NCBI GenBank assembly: GCA_900544075.1
Contig: UQTJ01000042.1
Coordinates: forward strand, 1 to 25,003
Direction of reading: 5' to 3'
Origin: an uncultured Bacteroides sp.
Lineage (GTDB): Bacteria > Bacteroidota > Bacteroidia > Bacteroidales > Bacteroidaceae
DNA: 25,003 nucleotides
The notes below the pieces were generated by a model, which was not told where the DNA came from, ran no database searches, and saw nothing but the letters and a program-made list of their open reading frames with translations. Position numbers and translations under genes: made by a program. This document shows positions 16,846 to 24,371 of the stretch, one piece after another; the first letter of the stretch is position 1; the number at the start of each line of letters is the position of its first letter.

Positions 16846-19278
16846 TTATTTATTAAGAATCACATAATCTTTACCGGCTATAGTTTCTATATCATATTCA
16901 TATACCTGACTTAAATCAGGTTTTTCCGGCAAATCAAGTTCGTCAGATATCAAAGGTTGCAATATCTTCGCTGAAGAATATAGAATATTCGGACATTCTC
17001 CTTTTGCCTTTTTCAGGCCTTTACATTTGAGTGGCACATAACTTCTTAATCTTAAAGTTCCTCCTATGCGTGAATGAGCAACAATTTTCTTAGGAACTCC
17101 TTCTTTCCACTCTATGTCAACAACAAATCCCCCTCTTGCAACAAGTCCTGTAACCTTACCTTCCTTCCATTGTTCAGGAAGAGAAGGCAATATATGGACT
17201 GCGCCATCATGACTTTGCAACAACATTTCAGCTATCCCTGCCGTAAATCCAAAATTTCCGTCAATCTGAAATGGAGGATGAGCATCCAGCATATTTGGAT
17301 AAGTGCGTCCTTCCGGATAATCCTTAACAACTTCATCACCAGGTAATATTTTCAACATGTTCTTTATTATTCTGTAAGCATGATTGCCGTCAAACATTCT
17401 TGCCCAAAAATTAATTTTCCATCCGATACTCCAACCGGTTGCCATATCACCTCTTTGCAACAAAGTATTTTTTGCAGCTTGAAATAACAATGGATTTGAA
17501 TATGGGGAAATTTGGTTACTCGGATATAATCCATATAAATGAGATATATGTCTGTGTTTGTCATTGGGGTTATCCAAATCCTCCATCCATTCCTGCAACT
17601 GATTATACCTGCCAATTCTCATTGGAGGCAATCTTGTGACCATACTTTTTAATGAATCAATATACCTATCACTTTCTCCCAATATTTCTGCAGCCAATCT
17701 TGTATTTTCCAACACATCAAAAGCAAGCTGATTGTCCATTGTACATCCTGCAGTTATTGACACACCATTAGGACCATGCTCCGGAGAAACAGATGGAGCA
17801 GTGACCATCCATCCATAGCTTGGATGTTTAACCAGAAAAGACATAATAAAATCAGCTGCACCTTTCATTACCGGATAATAATTGCGTAAAAAATCTTTAT
17901 CACCTGTAAACAGATAATGTTGCCATAAATGCTGTATTAACCAGGCACCTCCGTTTGGCCACAAACCGGCATCGGCAAAATCTACAGGACCAGCAATTCT
18001 CCATATATCAGTATTATGATGCGCAACCCAACCTTCTGCACCATACAATGTACGTGCAGTTTTTTTACCTGTTACCGATAAGTCTTTTATCATCTCAAAA
18101 AGAGGAATATGCGTTTCGGACAAATTTGTCACCTCGGCCGGCCAATAATTCATCTCCGTATTTATATTTATAGTATATTTACTATCCCAAGGAGCATACA
18201 AATCCTTGTTCCAAATTCCCTGCAGATTGGCTGGCTGACTTCCAGGCTGTGATGAAGAAATAAGCAGATATCTTCCATATTGGAACAATAGAACCGGCAA
18301 TGTAGGATCATCTTTCTCTGCGAACTCCCTAAGACGTACATCTGTTTCTTTAAAAGCCTGTGCTGATTCAGGCATAGTCAATGATACCCTGTCAAACTGT
18401 TTCTTATAGTTGCCAACATGTTCTTCACACAACTTCTTATATCCCTTTGATACAGCCTCATCCAGAAAGGATACAACTTTTTGCAATGCATTACCGCTAA
18501 CATTGTTATAATCAACAAAGTTTGTTGCTGCAGAAATATAAACAGTAGCATACGATGCATTTCTTATTCCGAGTTTTCCTCCTTCCGACAGAAGTGTCCC
18601 ATCTGTATCTGCACGAACAGCAATTATTGCATTCAAAGCAGACTTCACACCTTCATGCTCCACACCTTCGCATTTGACAATTAAATCACTACCTTTATTC
18701 TCTATGGAAACTGCTAACGGACATGAGTAAGACAAATCGAAATCCTGTATTTTACCTTTATCAGAATTCATGTTTATCACAATAACATTTCCGGAGAAAG
18801 AAGAAAAAACAGTACGTGTATATTTTACTCCATTACTAATATATTCTGTCGTAGCAATAGCATTACCTAAATTAAGTTCCCTATAATATTCATCTACCAC
18901 TCCAGTATTAATAAAATCTAAAAACACACTTCCCAAAGTAAGATAACGCATACCGTGATTCCCGGTAAAAAATTTTTCATCCAGGATTTTTCTCGCTTCA
19001 GCATTTCGACCTTCAAAGATATATTCCCTGACGCTTTCCAAATACGCATCAGCTCCAACTCTATCATTATTATAAGGAGAGCCGGACCAAAAAGTTTCTT
19101 CGTTTATCTGAATCTCTTCACGTGTAGTACCACCATAAACCATACCGCCTATATGTGAGTTCCCAACAGGTAAAGCTTCCCACCAATTTTTCGCAGGAGC
19201 CGAATACCATAATCTCAAATTCTCTGCATCAAGACTATTTACACAACACAATAATATAAACAATAAGAATAATCTCAT
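16846..19278 (-). CDS. GH95 family glycosidase, probable alpha-L-galactosidase
   Basis: A secreted 810-residue inverting enzyme (signal peptide about 1-18) of normal GH95 length, with an N-terminal beta domain, an (alpha/alpha)6 barrel and a C-terminal beta domain. Catalytic features are visible: N371 and N373 in INTEMNYWPAE context, general acid E500 in VSPEHG, and the base-activating aspartate D673 in FQIDGNFG. Two residues before the first catalytic asparagine is T369. Characterised alpha-1,2-L-fucosidases have His there, whereas the xylan-locus alpha-L-galactosidase of Bacteroides ovatus has, as I recall, Thr. This points to L-galactose, as found on corn-type xylan, rather than L-fucose. 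It starts 18 bases after the esterase gene and ends 6 bases before the GH43 gene, so it sits early in the leftward transcript. Family assignment is firm; specificity is inferred. Confidence 0.93.
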   Translation of the reverse strand: MRLFLLFILLCCVNSLDAENLRLWYSAPAKNWWEALPVGNSHIGGMVYGGTTREEIQINEETFWSGSPYNNDRVGADAYLESVREYIFEGRNAEARKILDEKFFTGNHGMRYLTLGSVFLDFINTGVVDEYYRELNLGNAIATTEYISNGVKYTRTVFSSFSGNVIVINMNSDKGKIQDFDLSYSCPLAVSIENKGSDLIVKCEGVEHEGVKSALNAIIAVRADTDGTLLSEGGKLGIRNASYATVYISAATNFVDYNNVSGNALQKVVSFLDEAVSKGYKKLCEEHVGNYKKQFDRVSLTMPESAQAFKETDVRLREFAEKDDPTLPVLLFQYGRYLLISSSQPGSQPANLQGIWNKDLYAPWDSKYTININTEMNYWPAEVTNLSETHIPLFEMIKDLSVTGKKTARTLYGAEGWVAHHNTDIWRIAGPVDFADAGLWPNGGAWLIQHLWQHYLFTGDKDFLRNYYPVMKGAADFIMSFLVKHPSYGWMVTAPSVSPEHGPNGVSITAGCTMDNQLAFDVLENTRLAAEILGESDRYIDSLKSMVTRLPPMRIGRYNQLQEWMEDLDNPNDKHRHISHLYGLYPSNQISPYSNPLLFQAAKNTLLQRGDMATGWSIGWKINFWARMFDGNHAYRIIKNMLKILPGDEVVKDYPEGRTYPNMLDAHPPFQIDGNFGFTAGIAEMLLQSHDGAVHILPSLPEQWKEGKVTGLVARGGFVVDIEWKEGVPKKIVAHSRIGGTLRLRSYVPLKCKGLKKAKGECPNILYSSAKILQPLISDELDLPEKPDLSQVYEYDIETIAGKDYVILNK

Positions 19279-19296
19279 ATATAAAAAATTATGATT

Positions 19297-20151
19297 TTAA
19301 TTATTAAACCCCCTTGAGACAAAAGGTAAACACATATACAATGCAGAATGCCAGTACTCCCAGTCATGTCCGCCATCCCTGACCCTGAATTGAGAATTTA
19401 TCCCTGATTTACGCAAAGCACGAAAAAACTCTATATTTCTGTCAAGCAGGAAATCATCATCACCACAATCAATAAACCAGTTTACTTTCCGCAGTTCAAC
19501 TTTTATTTTATCATTTGAATCTTCTACAAACTTAATACAACTTCGCTCCTTTACAGCTCTTGTTAAAATTGCAAGTTTATCATCAGAATTCTCATATCGG
19601 GCAGCTCCAACTTCCGGTATATCCATAAGCGCACTCATAGCATAAACAGAAGAAAACATATCCGGATGCCACAACCCATATGCAGTGGCTCCACCTCCTC
19701 CCATGGACAAACCGGCCACGGCTCTATTCTCCTTATTACCTATAATATTATATCTATTTTCTATATAAGGGAGAAATTCTTCAAAAAAGAATGTTTCATA
19801 TTTCCATCCCGGCATATCGAAATATCCATTCCACACACCCTTATAGATATCTCCTCCCGCATCAGGCATTACTATAATCATTTCGTCAGCTTCGCCTGAA
19901 TACACCAATCTGTCGGCCACGTCCTGGACATGTCCACGCCATACCCAGTCGCGATCAGTCTGCGACATTCCATGCAACAAATACAGCACGGGGTACTTTT
20001 TGCCTTCATCATAAGAAGGAGGCAAATAAACCGAGTAGTTTCTTGAAGCATTAAGAATACTACTGAAAATTGAATCACTTACAACCTTACTACGCGAAAA
20101 CAGTTGTAATGGAATTAGAATAAGAAAAATAAAAACAAAATGTTTGTCCAT
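19297..20151 (-). CDS. CE1-like carbohydrate esterase, first gene of the leftward operon
   Basis: An exported alpha/beta-hydrolase, 284 residues from the ATG at 20149-20151 (hydrophobic signal about 4-19). Nucleophile S149 in GLSMGGGG, aspartate D233 in DCGDDDF and H262 in DGGHDWEYW give a complete CE1-type triad; YLLHGM marks the oxyanion side. A probable feruloyl or acetyl esterase that would remove ester groups blocking glycosidases. An upstream TTG (20158-20160) could give three extra residues. I prefer the ATG because the hydrophobic core follows directly and because the promoter predicts transcription starting near 20167, leaving only about 7 leader bases for the TTG. It is paralogous to the esterase at 8251-9126 but diverged. 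It lies directly behind the promoter with paired GTAACA sites. Confidence 0.9.
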   Translation of the reverse strand: MDKHFVFIFLILIPLQLFSRSKVVSDSIFSSILNASRNYSVYLPPSYDEGKKYPVLYLLHGMSQTDRDWVWRGHVQDVADRLVYSGEADEMIIVMPDAGGDIYKGVWNGYFDMPGWKYETFFFEEFLPYIENRYNIIGNKENRAVAGLSMGGGGATAYGLWHPDMFSSVYAMSALMDIPEVGAARYENSDDKLAILTRAVKERSCIKFVEDSNDKIKVELRKVNWFIDCGDDDFLLDRNIEFFRALRKSGINSQFRVRDGGHDWEYWHSALYMCLPFVSRGFNN

Positions 20152-20173
20152 AGTTACCAAATTTTCTATGATG

Positions 20174-20204
20174 CAAAATTATTATCATATAAAGTGAATA
20201 TCAA
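20174..20204 (-). promoter_or_regulatory. Promoter of the leftward enzyme operon
   Basis: The minus strand has TTG (20202-20204), a 20-bp spacer and TAATTTTG (20174-20181), matching the Bacteroides TTG-N19-21-TAnnTTTG consensus in both parts and in spacing. Transcription would start near 20167, about 16 bases before the esterase ATG. The paired GTAACA sites end 5 bp upstream of the TTG. Confidence 0.75.
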
Positions 20205-20209
20205 GTTTC

Positions 20210-20238
20210 AATGTTACAAGTATCATTGTGTATGTTAC
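20210..20238 (-). promoter_or_regulatory. Paired GTAACA operator, leftward promoter
   Basis: On the minus strand, GTAACA (complement of 20233-20238), 15 bp, then GTAACATT (complement of 20210-20217) form a direct repeat of 21-bp period, i.e. two helical turns. It ends 28 bp before the TAATTTTG -7 element. The same element with identical spacings lies at 20367-20395 facing the other way. Binding by the HTCS AraC-type domain is inferred. Confidence 0.7.
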
Positions 20239-20366
20239 ACCAATCCGGAAAAAACATTTCCATAGAGTACAAATATATTATACCTACATTACACACCAAC
20301 GCATATATCACTGATTTAAAGCGCATTATATCTATTGTATAAAAATATAATTATTACATATCCGAA

Positions 20367-20395
20367 GTAACACACGCTAAAACATCCGTAACATT
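20367..20395 (+). promoter_or_regulatory. Paired GTAACA operator, rightward promoter
   Basis: GTAACA (20367-20372), 15 bp, then GTAACATT (20388-20395), with 28 bp to the -7 element at 20424. It mirrors the element at 20210-20238 exactly in core sequence and in both spacings, while the two spacers agree at only a few positions. This indicates a shared binding site for one regulator, probably the HTCS of this locus. Confidence 0.7.
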
Positions 20396-20423
20396 CTGCG
20401 ATAATATTCAGAAAGTATTATAA

Positions 20424-20431
20424 TATATTTG
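20424..20431 (+). promoter_or_regulatory. -7 element of the rightward GH43/GH97 promoter
   Basis: TATATTTG matches TAnnTTTG, with a predicted transcript start near 20438 and a leader of about 55 bases. No TTG occurs 19-21 bp upstream, so this promoter probably depends on an activator bound at 20367-20395. Confidence 0.6.
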
Positions 20432-20493
20432 CCTACGAAAAGATTACACAATAACTTCATTACACATTTAACAAAAATCAATTAATCAAACCA

Positions 20494-22206
20494 ATGAAAA
20501 ATCAAATCAAATTATTAGCAATCGGTACAATGGGAATGATATTCTCATCATGTACAGATGGAGGTTTTAAACCGACACCCGGGACACCGGTATTCAGGGA
20601 TTTCATTTACACTGGATGCGATGCCGTATATAATAACAATCCTTTAAATGAAGGCGAATTCTACAGTCCTATTTTGCAGGGATGTTATCCTGACCCGAGC
20701 ATCTGTCGTAAAGGAGAAGATTACTATCTGGTATGCTCTTCATTTGCAATCAATCCCGGAGTTCCTATTTTCCATTCAAAAGACCTTGTAAACTGGAAAC
20801 AAATAGGCCATGTTTTAGACCGTCCGTCACAACTGAAAGTAGAAGACACCGGAATCAGTGCCGGCATTTATGCTCCTACCATAAGATACAATCCTGCCAA
20901 TGAAACTTTTTATATGATTACTACTCAATTTGCAGGAGGTATAGGAAACATGGTTGTAAAAACCAAAGATCCGACGCAGGGTTGGAGCGATCCTATAAAA
21001 CTCAACTTCGAAGGTATAGACCCTGATATTTTCTTCGATGACAATGGCAAAGCTTACATAGCACACAATGATGCACCGGAAAAAGCTCTATACGAAGGAC
21101 ACAGAGTAATAAAAGTCTGGGAATATGATACCGAAAAGGATCAGGTTATACCAGGAACAGCAAAAGTTGTAGTAAACGGAGGTGTAGATATTTCAAAGAA
21201 ACCTATATGGATTGAAGCTCCTCACTTGTACAAAAAAGACGGTAAATACTATCTGATGTGTGCAGAAGGAGGTACGGGAGGATGGCACAGCGAAGTAATA
21301 TTCATTTCCGACAGTCCGAAGGGTCCATTCAAGCCTGCTCCGGAAAATCCGATTCTTTCTCAAAGACATCTGCCGGCTGACAGACCTGAAAAGGTAGATT
21401 GGGCCGGTCATGCCGATTTGGTAGAAGGACCTGACGGTAAATATTACGGTGTATTCCTGGCAATAAGACCAAACGAAAGCAATATGGTAAATACAGGACG
21501 CGAAACATTTATCCTACCTGTAGACTGGAGTGGAACATTCCCTGTATTTGAGGGAGGACTTGAACCGCTTAAAGTCAAACTGAATACACCTGCAGGCGTA
21601 AAGAATATGACAGGGAAAGACGGATATTTCCCTAACGGTAACTTTACTTTTAACGAAACATTCACATCTACCCCGCTTGACTTCCGATGGGTAGGAGTAA
21701 GAGGTGCCAGAGAAGGATTTACCTCAATCACTGCTGAAGGATTGAATATCGCACCTTACGAAACAAATATCAAGGCTAAAGTTCCTACCTCTACATTATT
21801 CTATCGTCAGCAGCATATTAACTTCACTGCAACTACAACCCTTTCATACATTCCACGTTCAGAAAAGGACCTTGCAGGTATAACATGCTATCAAAGTGAA
21901 TCATTCAACTATGTATTCGGTATAACCAAAAAGGCGGAAGACAACTACCTGGTTCTACAACGTACTGAGAAAGGCAACTCAACAACAGTGGCCAGTGTAA
22001 AAGTTGAAGATACTACTCCGGTCAAACTACAAGTTAAGGCTGAAGGCAATAATTACACATTCAGTTATGCTACAGATAAAGATGAATTCAAGAATTTAGG
22101 AGAAACTGTTTCAGGAGATATCTTATCTACGAATGTAGCAGGAGGATTTACCGGAGCTATGATTGGTCTTTATGCTACGAGTGGTAATGATACAACTATA
22201 CAATAA
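20494..22206 (+). CDS. GH43 lipoprotein with C-terminal beta-sandwich
   Basis: A 570-residue lipoprotein: the lipobox FSSC puts the lipidated cysteine at C20. The following TDGGF lacks the run of acidic residues typical of surface-exported lipoproteins, so a periplasm-facing position is somewhat more likely. The GH43 propeller carries base D67 in YPDPSI, D176 in GIDPDIFFDD and acid E241 in IWIEAPHLY. A two-domain xylosidase-type beta-sandwich follows (about 375-570). Probable beta-xylosidase or alpha-L-arabinofuranosidase. The protein ends at IGLYATSGNDTTIQ, just before the final ADFDWF-type strand that such proteins usually have, and no other reading frame downstream supplies it, so the extreme C-terminus may be shortened. 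It is first in a rightward pair with the GH97 at 22286. Confidence 0.92.
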   Translation: MKNQIKLLAIGTMGMIFSSCTDGGFKPTPGTPVFRDFIYTGCDAVYNNNPLNEGEFYSPILQGCYPDPSICRKGEDYYLVCSSFAINPGVPIFHSKDLVNWKQIGHVLDRPSQLKVEDTGISAGIYAPTIRYNPANETFYMITTQFAGGIGNMVVKTKDPTQGWSDPIKLNFEGIDPDIFFDDNGKAYIAHNDAPEKALYEGHRVIKVWEYDTEKDQVIPGTAKVVVNGGVDISKKPIWIEAPHLYKKDGKYYLMCAEGGTGGWHSEVIFISDSPKGPFKPAPENPILSQRHLPADRPEKVDWAGHADLVEGPDGKYYGVFLAIRPNESNMVNTGRETFILPVDWSGTFPVFEGGLEPLKVKLNTPAGVKNMTGKDGYFPNGNFTFNETFTSTPLDFRWVGVRGAREGFTSITAEGLNIAPYETNIKAKVPTSTLFYRQQHINFTATTTLSYIPRSEKDLAGITCYQSESFNYVFGITKKAEDNYLVLQRTEKGNSTTVASVKVEDTTPVKLQVKAEGNNYTFSYATDKDEFKNLGETVSGDILSTNVAGGFTGAMIGLYATSGNDTTIQ

Positions 22207-22226
22207 TAATTAGCTAATAAACCATC

Positions 22227-22266
22227 AAAAGGAGGGTATAAGGTAAAAACTTTATACTCTTCTTTT
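22227..22266 (+). terminator. Long intergenic hairpin between GH43 and GH97 genes
   Basis: Bases 22227-22244 pair with 22249-22266 around an AAAA loop, giving an 18-bp stem with no mismatches when three G-U pairs are allowed. The descending arm ends in TTCTTTT. It begins 20 bases after the GH43 stop and ends 19 bases before the GH97 ATG. It looks like an intrinsic terminator or partial attenuator lowering GH97 expression, or a stabilising 3' end for the GH43 message. No promoter was seen after it. Confidence 0.65.
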
Positions 22267-22285
22267 CATATTAACCTATTAATAC

Positions 22286-24154
22286 ATGAACATTACAAGA
22301 TTATTTTTTGCTTCCATGATGATGATTGCTGCTGCAATGAATGCAGAAACTATATCATCACCCAATAAAAGAATCAACGTAGAGATAAAAAATGACTTAG
22401 AAGGATATCGTTCCGGAATAAAAATAAGCTATAATAACAAGATTTTGCCAACATATGTAAAAATCGGTCTTAAAACAGAAAACAGCTCGTTTTTTGACAG
22501 TCTGACAATTACTCCCATAGGAAAATCAAGACTCATAAAAGAAAAATATGAGATGATTACCGGAAAACGCAGGTTTTGCAATAATTCAGCAACAGAGCAA
22601 ATATTAGAAATTAAAAACAACAAAAAACAATCTATAAACCTTATTATCCGGGTTTACAATGACGGTATAGCATTTAGATATGCTGCAAAAGGACAAAATT
22701 CAATTAATAAGGAACATACAACATTCCACATTCCAGAAGGACAGACAAGATGGATGCAAACCTATGCTCCTGACAGTTATGAAAGATTTTTTCCAAAATC
22801 AACCTCAGGAACAAATTCGGAGACACATAAATGGGGATTCCCATCATTAATTGAAAATCCTGATTCTGTATTTGTACTGATTACTGAATCAGAAATAACA
22901 AGAGGAAACTGTGCCGCATATTTGAGCAATGACCAAAAAGCAGAAGAATTTACCATAACTTATCCTGACAATAAACTGGAGTACCATGGTGAATGGACAT
23001 CACCATGGCGAATGATGATAATAGGTAAACTACAGGACATAGTAGAATCAACTCTTGTAACCGATGTCGCATCACCGTCAAAGCTGAAAAACACAAGGTG
23101 GATAAAACCAGGTATCTCATCTTGGGTATATTGGGCATACAATCACGGCACAAAGGATTACCAACTGCTGAAGAAATATGTTGACCTGGCTGAAAAAATG
23201 AACTGGGAATATACACTTATAGACTGGGAATGGGATGCAATGGAAAATGGCGGAGACATAGAAGACATAACAAAATACGCCAACAGTAAAGGAGTAAAAC
23301 CTTTAATGTGGTATAATTCAAGTACTAACTGGATAGGCGAAAGTGCTCCAACCCCACTCTACAGACTGAACACAAAAGAAAGTCGAAAGAAAGAGTTCGA
23401 ATGGCTGAACAGTATAGGGGTAAAAGGAGTAAAAATAGATTTCTTTCCCGGAGATATGTCTTCTATAATGAATCTGTGTATAGACATTCTGGAAGATGCT
23501 GCCGATTATAACCTTCTGGTAAACTTTCATGGCGCTACAATTCCCCGCGGATGGCAACGGACATATCCTAATCTTGTATCGATAGAAGGTGTTTACGGAG
23601 CAGAATGGTACAACAACGGTCCTACTATGACAGATATGGCTGCGTCACACAACGCAACCCTTCCTTTTACAAGAAATGTAGTAGGCCCGATGGACTATAC
23701 TCCCGGAACCTTTTCAAACTCACAACATCCACATATTACAAGTTACGCACACGAACTTGCTCTTACGGCATTATTCGAATCAGGCATCCAGCATATGCCG
23801 GACAGACCGGAATCGTATTATTCACTGCCCAAAGAGGTTAAAGAATTTTTAAGTCACTTACCTGCAGCATGGGATGATACAAAACTGCTGTCAGGATATC
23901 CGGGAACAGACATTGTTCTGGCACGCAGGAAAGGCAGACGCTGGTACATATCAGGAATAAACGGGACTAACGAGAAACGGGACATCTGTTTCACATTGGA
24001 ACGCCTTGGCTTAAAAGGCAGCTGCAAGTGTTCAATCATTAAAGACGGGAACAATGACAAGGACTTCAGCACGTCTGAAGTAAATATAAATACCAAAGGG
24101 ACGGTAAACATTTCATGCCTGCCTATGGGCGGCTTCGTAATTGTTACAGAATAG
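22286..24154 (+). CDS. GH97 family alpha-glycosidase, retaining type (second copy)
   Basis: A secreted 622-residue enzyme with signal peptide about 1-20 (ending MNAET). The same architecture as the GH97 at 13176-15143: N-terminal super-sandwich, barrel, C-terminal sheet. GVKGVKIDFF places D385 at the retaining nucleophile position, and E434 in SIEGVYGAE is the likely acid/base; the 49-residue separation equals that in the other copy. Probable alpha-galactosidase-type activity. The residues after the nucleophile differ (FPGDMSS here, VGSDKQM in the other copy), so the two may prefer different leaving groups or sugars. It probably depends on read-through of the hairpin at 22227-22266 from the GH43 promoter. 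A strong terminator follows at 24245-24296. Confidence 0.93.
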   Translation: MNITRLFFASMMMIAAAMNAETISSPNKRINVEIKNDLEGYRSGIKISYNNKILPTYVKIGLKTENSSFFDSLTITPIGKSRLIKEKYEMITGKRRFCNNSATEQILEIKNNKKQSINLIIRVYNDGIAFRYAAKGQNSINKEHTTFHIPEGQTRWMQTYAPDSYERFFPKSTSGTNSETHKWGFPSLIENPDSVFVLITESEITRGNCAAYLSNDQKAEEFTITYPDNKLEYHGEWTSPWRMMIIGKLQDIVESTLVTDVASPSKLKNTRWIKPGISSWVYWAYNHGTKDYQLLKKYVDLAEKMNWEYTLIDWEWDAMENGGDIEDITKYANSKGVKPLMWYNSSTNWIGESAPTPLYRLNTKESRKKEFEWLNSIGVKGVKIDFFPGDMSSIMNLCIDILEDAADYNLLVNFHGATIPRGWQRTYPNLVSIEGVYGAEWYNNGPTMTDMAASHNATLPFTRNVVGPMDYTPGTFSNSQHPHITSYAHELALTALFESGIQHMPDRPESYYSLPKEVKEFLSHLPAAWDDTKLLSGYPGTDIVLARRKGRRWYISGINGTNEKRDICFTLERLGLKGSCKCSIIKDGNNDKDFSTSEVNINTKGTVNISCLPMGGFVIVTE

Positions 24155-24244
24155 TCCTGAAAATGCTTCGTCATTCCATCTGAAAAAAGAACATATATCA
24201 AAACTCATTTTTTAATAAAAAATTGAGCGTCATAAAAAATAAAG

Positions 24245-24296
24245 AAATGGTCATATCATTACTCAGGAATGAGATTGATACGACCATTTTTGTTTT
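24245..24296. terminator. Bidirectional intrinsic terminator between convergent genes
   Basis: AAATGGTC (24245-24252) pairs with GACCATTT (24282-24289), with further interior pairing (TATCA with TGATA, CTCA with TGAG around GGAA). On the plus strand it is followed by TTTTTGTTTT. The complementary side is also T-rich, so it can serve both the GH97 gene and the leftward gene at 24372. Apart from this hairpin and a weaker A/T-rich one at about 24204-24227, I see nothing in 24155-24371. Confidence 0.8.
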
Positions 24297-24371
24297 ATAT
24301 TATAACTTTGTATAGAGAACTTCTGAGTTTCTAAAATTCCTCTTTAGTAATACTAAGTAAACAATTGCATA

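Noticed and set aside
4405..20151. Fucosylated xyloglucan as the substrate
   Set aside because: GH31, GH43 and GH95 would fit, but no GH5, GH9, GH2 or GH3 partner is present, and two esterases, two GH97s and the Thr in GH95 fit decorated arabinoxylan better. Not excluded without the flanks.
20235..20465. Four copies of TTACAC (20235, 20289, 20444, 20460) as a separate repeat family
   Set aside because: Spacings are irregular, one copy overlaps a GTAACA half-site, and another lies in the transcribed leader; the paired GTAACA element explains the signal better.
24303..24310. TAACTTTG on the plus strand, a -7 match that could drive an antisense RNA to the partial gene at 24372
   Set aside because: No TTG lies at 19-21 bp upstream and it immediately follows a terminator in AT-rich sequence; a chance match is likely.
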